The notes beneath the pieces were generated by a model, which did no database searches, was not told the DNA's origin, and saw nothing but the letters and a program-made list of their open reading frames with translations. Shown piece after piece: positions 1 through 6,346 of a stretch of 7,094 nt of DNA (positions within the stretch are counted from its first letter, which is position 1; each line of letters starts with the position of its first letter). Both the position numbers and the translations under genes were made by a program. The DNA lies in assembly GCA_026993705.1 (NCBI GenBank), contig JALWSJ010000126.1:1-7094 (forward strand), written 5' to 3'. Source of the stretch: Flavobacteriales bacterium. Lineage in GTDB: Bacteria > Bacteroidota > Bacteroidia > Flavobacteriales_D > Parvicellaceae.

Positions 1-1151
1 ATATGTTTGTTCTCATAAGCTATCCAGGTGTTCTTTCTTTTAAAGTTTAAATTTTTATTCTTGTTTTTATGTATTCCTAAAGCACTTGCTACCTCGACTA
101 AACCATCTCCCTTTAATTTTGGATTCTTCACTTTTGTTTCTTTACTAACGGTTGCCGCAATACTATAACATTCTATTTTTTCAGGTAAAGGGACACTACA
201 TCTTTTATCTCCTTCCAATTTAAAACGATTTCTATTTTCCCAATCATCATCAAGTAAATTACCAAATCTTAAGTCTGTTACCCCTGCACTTCTTATTCTT
301 CCTAAACGAGCAAAAGGTCTTGTGTAAGGAATAATTTTTAAAGTAGTTTCAAAATAATTCCCTATAACCTCCATTGGAGCTCCGTGATGTGGAGTCCCTA
401 AAAAAAATATTTTTTTTAAATATTTAATCCATGTTTTTTGTTGTTTTTCTCCGTAATAAATGGCACTTCTTGAAATTAATCCTCCCATACTATGTGTTAG
501 AATAATCAACTCTTCAACAGGGATTGACCAGCCCAGAACCAACTCTTCCAATAGTTCATTGAGGTTTTGCCCATTTGTTGAAATATGACGACCACTATTG
601 TAGTATAGGTAAATAGGGGTAAACCCTAATTCTTTTGCTAATTTTTCACCGTGATTGTGCTCATTTATATTCCAATGAGAATCGTTAAGGCACAGTCCGT
701 GTATCATTAATAGAACTTTGCTTTTAATAACTGGATATTTTTTTGCTAAGTTTTCTTTATTGATAAAAATTGAGCTACCTTGATATCTGAATTGCATGGT
801 AATTTTCAAAGGATTATTATTTTCTTCTAAATAATCACCAATAACACCATTCAGAAATGATTGTCTATTTTCTCTTCTGTTTGTTAGTTCTATTTCCCCC
901 ATTACTGAGGCATATTTTTCTAATACCTTATTTATTCTCTTTCCGACAACATGAGTAGTCTTTTTTATATTACCATAAGTAAATTTTGTTAGAGAGGAAG
1001 TCAATTCTTGAATCGGAGAGGAGGGCAAAAAAGGAGGGGATGAAATTTGTTTGTGCATGGTCTCAACTAGTTCAGTAATACCAATAGTAGTATCCGTTAC
1101 TATGTTTGTGAAGCCTTGCAAAGCTAAACTTATCTTTATTTTATTCGGCAT
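1..1151 (-). CDS. Alpha/beta-hydrolase, lipase/esterase-like (partial, 3' end beyond the window)
   Basis: The minus strand is open from an ATG at 1151-1149 to the left edge, giving 383 codons with no stop, so the C terminus is missing. An in-frame TAG lies at 1217-1215 with no other ATG in between, which fixes the start. Residues 1-115 are a polar, probably helical lead region without a recognisable signal peptide. The hydrolase core follows: a strand plus oxyanion-type HG (VLLMIHGL, 146-153), a nucleophile elbow THSMGG with Ser221, the segment FLGTPHHGAP (250-259) and GDGLVEVASALG (348-359), where Asp349 is the likely acid. His383, the last complete codon, may be the catalytic histidine, but its context is cut off. 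These motifs resemble the COG1075/PGAP1-like esterases, which hydrolyse acyl esters; the substrate cannot be told. The first Gly of the usual GxSxG box is Thr. The gene is divergent from the tRNA and shows no link to the heptose operon. Confidence 0.85.
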   Translation of the reverse strand, partial: MPNKIKISLALQGFTNIVTDTTIGITELVETMHKQISSPPFLPSSPIQELTSSLTKFTYGNIKKTTHVVGKRINKVLEKYASVMGEIELTNRRENRQSFLNGVIGDYLEENNNPLKITMQFRYQGSSIFINKENLAKKYPVIKSKVLLMIHGLCLNDSHWNINEHNHGEKLAKELGFTPIYLYYNSGRHISTNGQNLNELLEELVLGWSIPVEELIILTHSMGGLISRSAIYYGEKQQKTWIKYLKKIFFLGTPHHGAPMEVIGNYFETTLKIIPYTRPFARLGRIRSAGVTDLRFGNLLDDDWENRNRFKLEGDKRCSVPLPEKIECYSIAATVSKETKVKNPKLKGDGLVEVASALGIHKNKNKNLNFKRKNTWIAYENKH

Positions 1152-1165
1152 GTAAATATTTTTTA

Positions 1166-1198
1166 CGAATGTATTTAAATTAGGTAAGGAAACTCCAA
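1166..1198 (-). promoter_or_regulatory. Candidate promoter of the lipase gene
   Basis: On the minus strand, TACATTCG (1173-1166) is close to the Bacteroidota -7 element TAnnTTTG. A TTGG (1198-1195) lies 21 nt upstream as a possible -33 element. Transcription would begin only a few bases before the ATG at 1151, giving a very short leader. Both boxes deviate from consensus, so this is a weak call. Confidence 0.3.
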
Positions 1199-1431
1199 TA
1201 ATGGTGTTTTTTTTCTAACGAATAACCATTTTATTAACCTTAATTATGTATCGATTTCCGTTATGAATAGGTAAAATACTAAGTAATATCATGGGAAGCA
1301 CAGATGTTTTTAATGAAAGAATTATCGCTCAAATTTGAATTATACAAATTTCGAGTATTCTGAATATTATCAGGTGGTTGGTTTAGGAATGAATCCGTAA
1401 ATAATACTGTTTAATAAATAGTTATAATAAC

Positions 1432-1518
1432 CCTTAAATCCGCAAGTGAAGTTCTATTCAAGACCAATCTTAATACGTATTTTGACTTTTCATAACGAAA
1501 TCACTTGCGGATTTAAGG
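1432..1518. repeat. 87-bp element with perfect 18-bp inverted ends
   Basis: CCTTAAATCCGCAAGTGA at 1432-1449 is exactly reverse-complemented at 1501-1518 (ending GGATTTAAGG), with 51 bp between. The pairing stops on both sides of each arm. Near the centre of the spacer is a 10-bp palindrome, AATACGTATT (1472-1481). No clear target-site duplication flanks it. It could be a MITE-like or other dispersed palindromic element, or a structured RNA. It contains no convincing ORF and ends 27 bp upstream of the -33 box of the tRNA promoter. The repeat is seen directly; its nature is unknown. Confidence 0.85.
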
Positions 1519-1544
1519 ATAGAAATAAAAAAAGCAAAAAAACA

Positions 1545-1575
1545 TTTGCTAAGTTCAATAAAAGTTGTATATTTG
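1545..1575 (+). promoter_or_regulatory. Bacteroidota-type promoter of the tRNA-fMet gene
   Basis: TTTG at 1545-1548 (-33 element) is followed after exactly 19 nt by TATATTTG at 1568-1575, a perfect match to the Bacteroidota -7 consensus TAnnTTTG. Transcription should begin near 1581, about 30 nt before the mature tRNA 5' end, leaving a short leader for RNase P to remove. Confidence 0.8.
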
Positions 1576-1611
1576 CACTCGCAATAGATAAAATTGAATT
1601 ACAAGATATAT

Positions 1612-1685
<74 letters not shown>

Positions 1686-1687
1686 TA

Positions 1688-1704
1688 GAAAGCGTAAAGC
1701 TTTC
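1688..1704. other. Short hairpin in the tRNA 3' trailer
   Basis: GAAAGC (1688-1693) and GCTTTC (1699-1704) can pair around a GTAAA loop, starting three bases after the tRNA 3' end. An A-run follows on the plus strand, so it is not itself a terminator in that direction. It may help define the 3' trailer of the tRNA precursor, or it may be chance. Confidence 0.4.
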
Positions 1705-1711
1705 AAAAAAT

Positions 1712-1739
1712 AAAAAGCCTTTCATTCGAAAGGCTTTTT
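1712..1739. terminator. Bidirectional intrinsic terminator between the tRNA and the heptose operon
   Basis: AAAAAGCCTTTC (1712-1723) is perfectly complementary to GAAAGGCTTTTT (1728-1739) around an ATTC tetraloop, a 12-bp stem. On the plus strand a T-run (1735-1741) ends the tRNA transcript. On the minus strand the other arm reads GGCTTTTTATTTTTT, which can end the operon 16 nt after the methyltransferase stop codon. Position and shape both fit a shared terminator of convergent units. Confidence 0.9.
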
Positions 1740-1755
1740 TTGTATCCAATAAGTT

Positions 1756-2493
1756 TTATTTTTTCCCCACAACTATTGTAGAAAGTCCGATTTTTCTCAG
1801 CATGATTTTATCGATTAGTTTAATTACGGGAACAAGAGTATTATAAAAAGACATTTGCCCTTTAGGGATAACTTTATTCTTAAGTAAGTTTCCGGAAATA
1901 TACCAACCGAAAATACCTACAAAATTAAAATACTGCTGATGAATAATCTCCAGTTTTTCCTGTTCAAAAAGATGTGTTAACGAACGAACGGTATATCGTC
2001 TAAAGTGCCCTAATTCTTCATCAAACCCGTTCATTAATTTGTTGTAGGAAGGAACAAGAATAATGAGATGTCCTCCTTTTTTCAAGAGTTTTTTAGCATT
2101 TCGAATAGCAAGCCTATCATCATAAATATGTTCTACCACATTCAAAGCAAACACCGTGTCGTATTGGTTAAGATGTGCCGAAAACTTTTGATCAAAATCC
2201 GTATCGGTAAGATTCATGTTTATTGTACCTAAAAAAGTAGGTTCTTCGGAAAATCGTTCTTCTAGTCGCTTGCAATATCCATCGCGAATATCTGAAGTCA
2301 TGATGGAAAAATCATCTTCGATAAAGTAATTAGAAATATTGCCGATTCCACTACCGATTTCCAACACTTTACCTTTGGCAAAAGGTTTTATGGTAGTGTA
2401 CATCCAATCGTTAAATTTATCGGCATCACTGATGGCTTCCAAGGTTTGTTCACCTACTGCATCGTCTTCTATAAATTCCGGTTCGTTGCTCAT
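1756..2493 (-). CDS. Class I SAM-dependent methyltransferase
   Basis: This 245-residue protein has the Rossmann-type methyltransferase signature. Motif I is VLEIGSGIGN (43-52), the acidic residue that would bind the SAM ribose is Asp68 in MTSDIRD, motif II is DTVFALNVVEHIYDD (112-126), and LLKKGGHLIILVP (136-148) is the post-II strand. The C-terminal third (ELGHFRRYT and a hydrophobic stretch around 186-235) probably forms the acceptor-binding or membrane-facing part. It looks like the Methyltransf_11/23 type often found in polysaccharide loci. It is the last gene of the operon. Its ATG overlaps the stop of the glycosyltransferase gene by four bases (ATGA), which suggests translational coupling. 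The methylated substrate is not visible from sequence; a sugar hydroxyl of the operon product is my inference, and a lipid-linked intermediate is an alternative. Confidence 0.88.
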   Translation of the reverse strand: MSNEPEFIEDDAVGEQTLEAISDADKFNDWMYTTIKPFAKGKVLEIGSGIGNISNYFIEDDFSIMTSDIRDGYCKRLEERFSEEPTFLGTINMNLTDTDFDQKFSAHLNQYDTVFALNVVEHIYDDRLAIRNAKKLLKKGGHLIILVPSYNKLMNGFDEELGHFRRYTVRSLTHLFEQEKLEIIHQQYFNFVGIFGWYISGNLLKNKVIPKGQMSFYNTLVPVIKLIDKIMLRKIGLSTIVVGKK

Positions 2494-3209
2494 TTTGAAA
2501 AAAGATTATATTTTAGGATACAGTAAATAGCTCTTACGCCGTCTTTCCAACCAATTTTTTTTCCTTCTTCATAGGTTCGTCCGTAATAAGAAATACCTAC
2601 TTCGTAAATTCTTAATGTTTTTATATTTGCTAATTTTGCGGTTAACTCCGGTTCAAAACCGAAGCGTTTTTCTTTTAAATCCAAACCTTGAGCTACATCT
2701 GTTTGGATTAATTTATAGCACGTTTCCATATCGGTAAGATTAAGGTTGGTAAACATATTGGACAACGTCGTCAATATTTTGTTGCCGATGCTGTGCCAAA
2801 AGAAAAGAATACGATGTGGATTGCCACCTACAAATCGAGAACCGTAAACAACATCAGCAAAACCTAATAAAATAGGTTTTAGTAAATCATTATATTCCGC
2901 AGGGTCATATTCTAAATCAGCATCTTGAATAATAAGATATTCACCGGTTGCTAATTCAATTGCTTTGTGAATTGCCGCCCCTTTTCCTTGATTAAATGGT
3001 TGTGAATGCAGTTGAATATTTAAAGTAGGATTTTTCAATTTATATGCTTCGATAGCTTCTACGGTATTGTCTCCGGAACAATCATTAACAATAATAATTT
3101 CTTTTTCAATATCATTGACCAATTTAACCTCCTTTATTTTATCTAAAATAAGATGGATAGTTTTCCCTTCGTTATACGCGGGTATAAGTATGGATAGTTT
3201 TTTTATCAT
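2490..3209 (-). CDS. Family 2 glycosyltransferase, DPM1/GtrB-like (polyprenyl-phosphate sugar synthase)
   Basis: This 239-residue GT-A enzyme has the order of motifs seen in dolichyl/undecaprenyl-phosphate glycosyltransferases. These are PAYNEGKT (10-17), VNDCSGDNT (41-49), NQGKGAAI (73-80), the metal-binding DADLEYDP (96-103), VYGSRF (121-126), TDMETCYK (159-166), FGFEPELTAK (183-192) and a basic tail RTYEEGKKIGWKDG (211-224). Unlike GtrB it has no C-terminal transmembrane pair, so it should be a peripheral membrane protein on the cytoplasmic face. Enzymes of this family move a sugar from an NDP-sugar to polyprenyl phosphate. Its start overlaps the stop of the GT-C gene by one base (TAATG). 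Together with that gene it suggests a load-then-transfer pair. The donor is not proven; the neighbouring heptose genes make an activated heptose a candidate, with mannose or glucose as alternatives. Confidence 0.9.
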   Translation of the reverse strand: MIKKLSILIPAYNEGKTIHLILDKIKEVKLVNDIEKEIIIVNDCSGDNTVEAIEAYKLKNPTLNIQLHSQPFNQGKGAAIHKAIELATGEYLIIQDADLEYDPAEYNDLLKPILLGFADVVYGSRFVGGNPHRILFFWHSIGNKILTTLSNMFTNLNLTDMETCYKLIQTDVAQGLDLKEKRFGFEPELTAKLANIKTLRIYEVGISYYGRTYEEGKKIGWKDGVRAIYCILKYNLFSK

Positions 3210-5116
3210 TATTGATTTTTTGTAAATATATTTTTATTAAAAAATCCGATTGTTATTTCCTCGTTAGGGTTTGTTATTTCAGCAGGTCCTTGCATTGTAT
3301 CACGATGCCAAGTTGTTTTTATAATATTACCATTAGGTAAGGATAAAACGCCTTTTCCTTCTCGCATATTGTTTTTCCATAATCCTGTATAAACAGTTCC
3401 GTTTGTCCATTTGAATGTTCCGAAACCTTCTCTTACATTGTTTTTCCAGTCTCCGTTATATACGGTACCATCAAAGTAGGCAAACGTTCCTTTCCCTTCC
3501 TTTAGATCTCCTTTCCATTCGCCTTCATACCCAAGATTCGGTAAAAATTGAAAAACAAAAGTTTCGGGTTTTCCGGTTTTAAAAACTTGCTTGAATTTTC
3601 CTTGATATTTTTTCATTGCAGGTACTAGATATCGTCCCGTGGAAGAAAACCCTAATGGATCAACGATTACATAATCTACTTTTTTGTTTTTGAAATCATT
3701 GATGATAACATCAGTATCCGGAGTTCTTGCATAGGGAACAACGAATTTTTCTGAATACAAATGAAATAGATGAGGTTTTCTGCATGCAGTGATCGAACTG
3801 TCCTTGGAGTTGTTTTTTATCCATTCTGCGGCAGTGAAATAATTTTTATATTTGGGTTGCATAGGAGATTCAGCAACAAAAGACATATATTTCATGGTGT
3901 TTTTACTTGGTATAAATAAAGCAAATAAAGCGAATGAAGAAAGTACAGTTACTTTGGGTTCGAGCTTTGGTTTATATTTTTTTACAGGAAACATAATCAT
4001 GTTTTGTAAGCCATAAAAAATCAACCCATAAAGTAAAGGAATAAGCGGTAATATAAAACGTTTTCCGAACCAAACTTGTGGCCATAGCATGAGTATTCCG
4101 AGAAGAGAACCAATGATTAAGAACAAAAGTAAACGGTGTTTTTTTAATAGTAATAGACCGTAAATCGCAAGAGAAATTAACAGTATTCCAATAAACCACG
4201 AGTAAAAAGGGAGCGGAGTTTTATAGTTGTATATCGGATTCATAGGAATAAGTCCATCTGGTATTTCTACAGAAATATAACGTTTTACATTCGCCCAAAA
4301 ACGCAAGAACCAGTCGTTCAATTCCATAAAGCCCAATTCTTTTTTGTAGGGGTTTTTGTAACTTAAATAAGTAAGGTAAGAAGTGGAATGCAATCCGGAC
4401 ATTCTGATTTTCCAAGGGAGAATGGCTAAAATCAATATTGATAAGTAAGCTACTATTTCTTTCCATTTTTTTGAATAAGCCAAATAGATAATCATCCCCA
4501 CAACAATTCCTACGGTAAATGATTTTATATAAAATAACAGAACTAAAGAAAAAGCAGAAATATAAAAGTGGTAATCTTTTAAGAAGGAAATATTCTCCTT
4601 TTGTTCTATAAATGAATAAATGAATAAAAGAAAGAAAAATAAAAAGGGGACTTCACTATACATATACATAGAATAGTAGAGAACGTGATAATTGTGAAGT
4701 AAAAATACAGAAGATACAAAAGCTAAATGTTGATTGAGTCCGATTTCTTGTAAAAGGAAAAAGAGAAGCAGAGCAGAAAATAACAGAAAATAACCGTTAA
4801 CATTCTTTGCTGATTGCAAGTCATCTCCGAAAATTTTCATAAAACCTGCGAGGATACCCGGATAACCAGGGGGAAAATGAGTGTGGGGAACACCGTAAAT
4901 TACTTTTCCGTCTTTTTCTCCTATCATGTGGGCGTCGTAATAGCCATTTCCCGAAGCCAAAGACTTACCTAAAAGATAGTAAGATACATTGTCTCCTCCC
5001 AAATTGACTTTATCATCTTTGTACGTGTTAAACGTAATTAAGAAATAGAAGAAAATTAAAAATAAGTAAAGGATATTGATTCCTTTTTGAAGGGTTAGAC
5101 TCGTATTCTTTTTCAT
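3209..5116 (-). CDS. GT-C glycosyltransferase (PMT/ArnT-like) fused to C-terminal MORN repeats
   Basis: The 635-residue protein begins with about ten hydrophobic segments (roughly 12-30, 108-124, 131-150, 153-171, 184-212, 221-236, 304-324, 329-347, 353-373, 389-403). The first outer loop carries GGDNVSYYLLGKSLASGNGY (40-59), with Asp42 as the likely catalytic residue, and FPPGYPGILAG (81-91). SEVPF (154-158) and RFILPLIPLL (353-362) are also typical of PMT_2/GT39-GT83-type integral glycosyltransferases, which use polyprenyl-phosphate sugars outside the cytoplasmic membrane. A soluble domain (about 404-527) follows, presumably periplasmic. Residues 530-598 are three 23-residue MORN repeats (YxGxWxxxxxEGxG pattern), then two degenerate ones. 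The start lies 9 nt after the stop of the upstream fusion gene, and the stop overlaps the GT2 start by one base. The glycosyltransferase assignment is strong; acceptor and sugar are unknown. The MORN tail may bind the acceptor, a partner or the membrane. Confidence 0.88.
   Translation of the reverse strand: MKKNTSLTLQKGINILYLFLIFFYFLITFNTYKDDKVNLGGDNVSYYLLGKSLASGNGYYDAHMIGEKDGKVIYGVPHTHFPPGYPGILAGFMKIFGDDLQSAKNVNGYFLLFSALLLFFLLQEIGLNQHLAFVSSVFLLHNYHVLYYSMYMYSEVPFLFFFLLFIYSFIEQKENISFLKDYHFYISAFSLVLLFYIKSFTVGIVVGMIIYLAYSKKWKEIVAYLSILILAILPWKIRMSGLHSTSYLTYLSYKNPYKKELGFMELNDWFLRFWANVKRYISVEIPDGLIPMNPIYNYKTPLPFYSWFIGILLISLAIYGLLLLKKHRLLLFLIIGSLLGILMLWPQVWFGKRFILPLIPLLYGLIFYGLQNMIMFPVKKYKPKLEPKVTVLSSFALFALFIPSKNTMKYMSFVAESPMQPKYKNYFTAAEWIKNNSKDSSITACRKPHLFHLYSEKFVVPYARTPDTDVIINDFKNKKVDYVIVDPLGFSSTGRYLVPAMKKYQGKFKQVFKTGKPETFVFQFLPNLGYEGEWKGDLKEGKGTFAYFDGTVYNGDWKNNVREGFGTFKWTNGTVYTGLWKNNMREGKGVLSLPNGNIIKTTWHRDTMQGPAEITNPNEEITIGFFNKNIFTKNQ
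3239..3529 (-). repeat. MORN-repeat array encoded at the 3' end of the GT-C gene (69-bp period)
   Basis: Three in-frame units of 23 codons lie at 3529-3461, 3460-3392 and 3391-3323. They begin YEGEWKGDLKEGKGTF, YNGDWKNNVREGFGTF and YTGLWKNNMREGKGVL. Units 2 and 3 are also alike in DNA (both contain the plus-strand string TTGTTTTTCCA), so they arose by tandem duplication. The phase continues into a degenerate fourth unit (Trp603 and Gly610 keep register) and half of a fifth (Gly624, Phe626) before the stop. Confidence 0.92.
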
Positions 5117-5125
5117 GATTGGAGG

Positions 5126-6346
5126 TTAAATGCTTTTGGCAAAAGCAATTAGAGAATCAAAGTTAAAATTATATTTTGAATTTCCTAAAGGGTGAATAAA
5201 TACGGTGTACATTCCTTTGTCTTTTCCAAATTCCATATCACTAATGGAATCTCCTACCATGACAGACTGTTTAAAGTCGATTTCCGGAAAATCTTTTTTT
5301 GCTTGGTCTGCCATCCCGGTATTCGGTTTTCTGTAAATGCTGTTTTCAGAAACCAATTGCGGTGCAAAATAGATGCGGTCTATTCTTCCGTTGTTTTCTT
5401 CAACTTTTTGCAGTAGGTGTTGGTGAATGATGTTCAGCTCTTCTTCAGAAATAATACCCTTGCCAACACACTGTTGATTGGTAACAACAACAATTCTGAT
5501 GAATTTATTGGAAAGAAGTGAAATAGCTTCTAAACTTCCTTCAATAAATTTAAAATTATCTAAACTGGTTACATAACCATCTTTGATATGTTCATTAATT
5601 ACACCATCTCGGTCGAGAAAAAGTGTCCAGTTTTTGTCAATGTAGAAGTCGGTAAACTCCTTAAAGTCGTTTTGTGCTTGGTGATAATCTTTTGGGATGC
5701 CGATATCCAAGAAGTAGCCGTTGTCAAGGTAGGCTTTGAATTTGTATTCGGTGAATTTTTTTTCCAAAAACTCTTTTTCAAAAGAAAATTTTTCGGGGAA
5801 TTGTTGTTGGGTAAAAATACGTTTATTGAGGAGATAGACTCCTCCGTTAATATTTCCCTTTGCTTGTTTTTGTTTTTCTTGAAAACCAGTAACGTTATAT
5901 TGTGAATCAAAATCAACAACTCCATAGCGTTCAAAGTCTTGCATCGGTTTTAAAGCTAAAGAAAAATCAGCGTTATTTTCGGTGTGAAACTGAAACATTT
6001 TACCCAAGTCTAAACGAAACATGGTGTCGCCGTTTAGAATCAGTACGGTTTCGGAGGTGGTTAACTCCAAAGCTTGTTTTATTGCTCCGCCTGTTCCTAA
6101 GGGAGTTTTCTCATAGGTGTATTGAATGGAAATACCGTTGTATTCATCTCCAAAATATTGAACGATAGCATCGGATAGATATCCGACAGCAAGAATAACT
6201 TTTTTGATGCCGAATGAACTTAAGTAATCCAATTGCCACCTGAGGAAAGGTTTTCCAAAAATAGGAGCCATTGATTTGGGTACTTGGTTTACCTCTGAAC
6301 GCAATCGAGTACCAAGTCCCCCAGCTAAGATTATTGCTTCGTTCAT
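5126..6346 (-). CDS. Bifunctional sugar-1-phosphate nucleotidyltransferase / HAD heptose-bisphosphate phosphatase (HddC-GmhB-like fusion)
   Basis: This 406-residue protein has two complete domains. Residues 1-230 are a nucleotidyltransferase: the nucleotide-binding LAGGLGTRL (7-15), Lys24, TPLGTGGAIK (81-90), the metal/sugar-phosphate site NGDT (105-108), NGGVYLL (167-173) and GYFLDIGIPKDY (210-221). This best fits HddC, D-glycero-alpha-D-manno-heptose 1-phosphate guanylyltransferase. Residues 238-406 are a HAD-IIIA phosphatase: nucleophile and acid in DRDGVI (Asp245, Asp247), TNQ (289-291), RKP (339-341) and GDSISD (365-370). This is the GmhB type, which removes the 7-phosphate from heptose 1,7-bisphosphate. 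The zinc-binding Cys/His loop of E. coli GmhB is absent. The ATG follows the gmhA stop directly, and an AAGGA-like site lies a few bases upstream. Other sugar-1-phosphate specificities remain possible, but the gmhA neighbour supports heptose. Confidence 0.88.
   Translation of the reverse strand: MNEAIILAGGLGTRLRSEVNQVPKSMAPIFGKPFLRWQLDYLSSFGIKKVILAVGYLSDAIVQYFGDEYNGISIQYTYEKTPLGTGGAIKQALELTTSETVLILNGDTMFRLDLGKMFQFHTENNADFSLALKPMQDFERYGVVDFDSQYNVTGFQEKQKQAKGNINGGVYLLNKRIFTQQQFPEKFSFEKEFLEKKFTEYKFKAYLDNGYFLDIGIPKDYHQAQNDFKEFTDFYIDKNWTLFLDRDGVINEHIKDGYVTSLDNFKFIEGSLEAISLLSNKFIRIVVVTNQQCVGKGIISEEELNIIHQHLLQKVEENNGRIDRIYFAPQLVSENSIYRKPNTGMADQAKKDFPEIDFKQSVMVGDSISDMEFGKDKGMYTVFIHPLGNSKYNFNFDSLIAFAKSI

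Larger units (their letters stand above)
1152..1611. other. Gene-free divergent intergenic region
   Basis: This 460-bp A/T-rich stretch separates the divergently transcribed lipase gene and the initiator tRNA. I see no credible coding region: the only longer plus-strand reading frame starts at 1446 and runs straight through the tRNA. It holds the candidate lipase promoter, the 18-bp inverted repeat pair at 1432-1518 and the tRNA promoter at 1545-1575. Between 1200 and 1430 I see only a short dyad, AAATTTG (1331-1337) with CAAATTT (1345-1351), to which I assign no function. Confidence 0.7.

Noticed and set aside
1331..1351. Short dyad AAATTTG/CAAATTT
   Set aside because: Seven A/T-rich pairs are likely by chance in such DNA, and it has no tie to a promoter.
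1432..1518. Inverted repeat as a transcription terminator
   Set aside because: The loop would be 51 nt, no T-run follows either arm, and it lies between divergent units where no terminator is needed.
1432..1518. Insertion-sequence remnant with target duplication
   Set aside because: The flanks (ending AATAAC on the left, starting ATAGAA on the right) show no clear direct repeat and no transposase fragment is visible. I kept it as an unclassified inverted repeat.
3323..3529. 69-bp tandem repeat as a CRISPR array or non-coding satellite
   Set aside because: The units are contiguous, in frame and encode MORN motifs, with variation concentrated at less conserved positions. There are no spacers.
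3972..4466. Two minus-strand frames of 75-81 codons inside the GT-C gene
   Set aside because: They lie entirely within the transmembrane part of the 635-residue reading frame, with no motifs and no start context.
5588..5934. Reading frames over 100 codons on both strands inside the nucleotidyltransferase gene
   Set aside because: They are shadows of the HddC-GmhB-like gene, which has intact family motifs in its own frame. Their products are low-complexity (Phe/Val-rich or Lys/Ser/Thr-rich).
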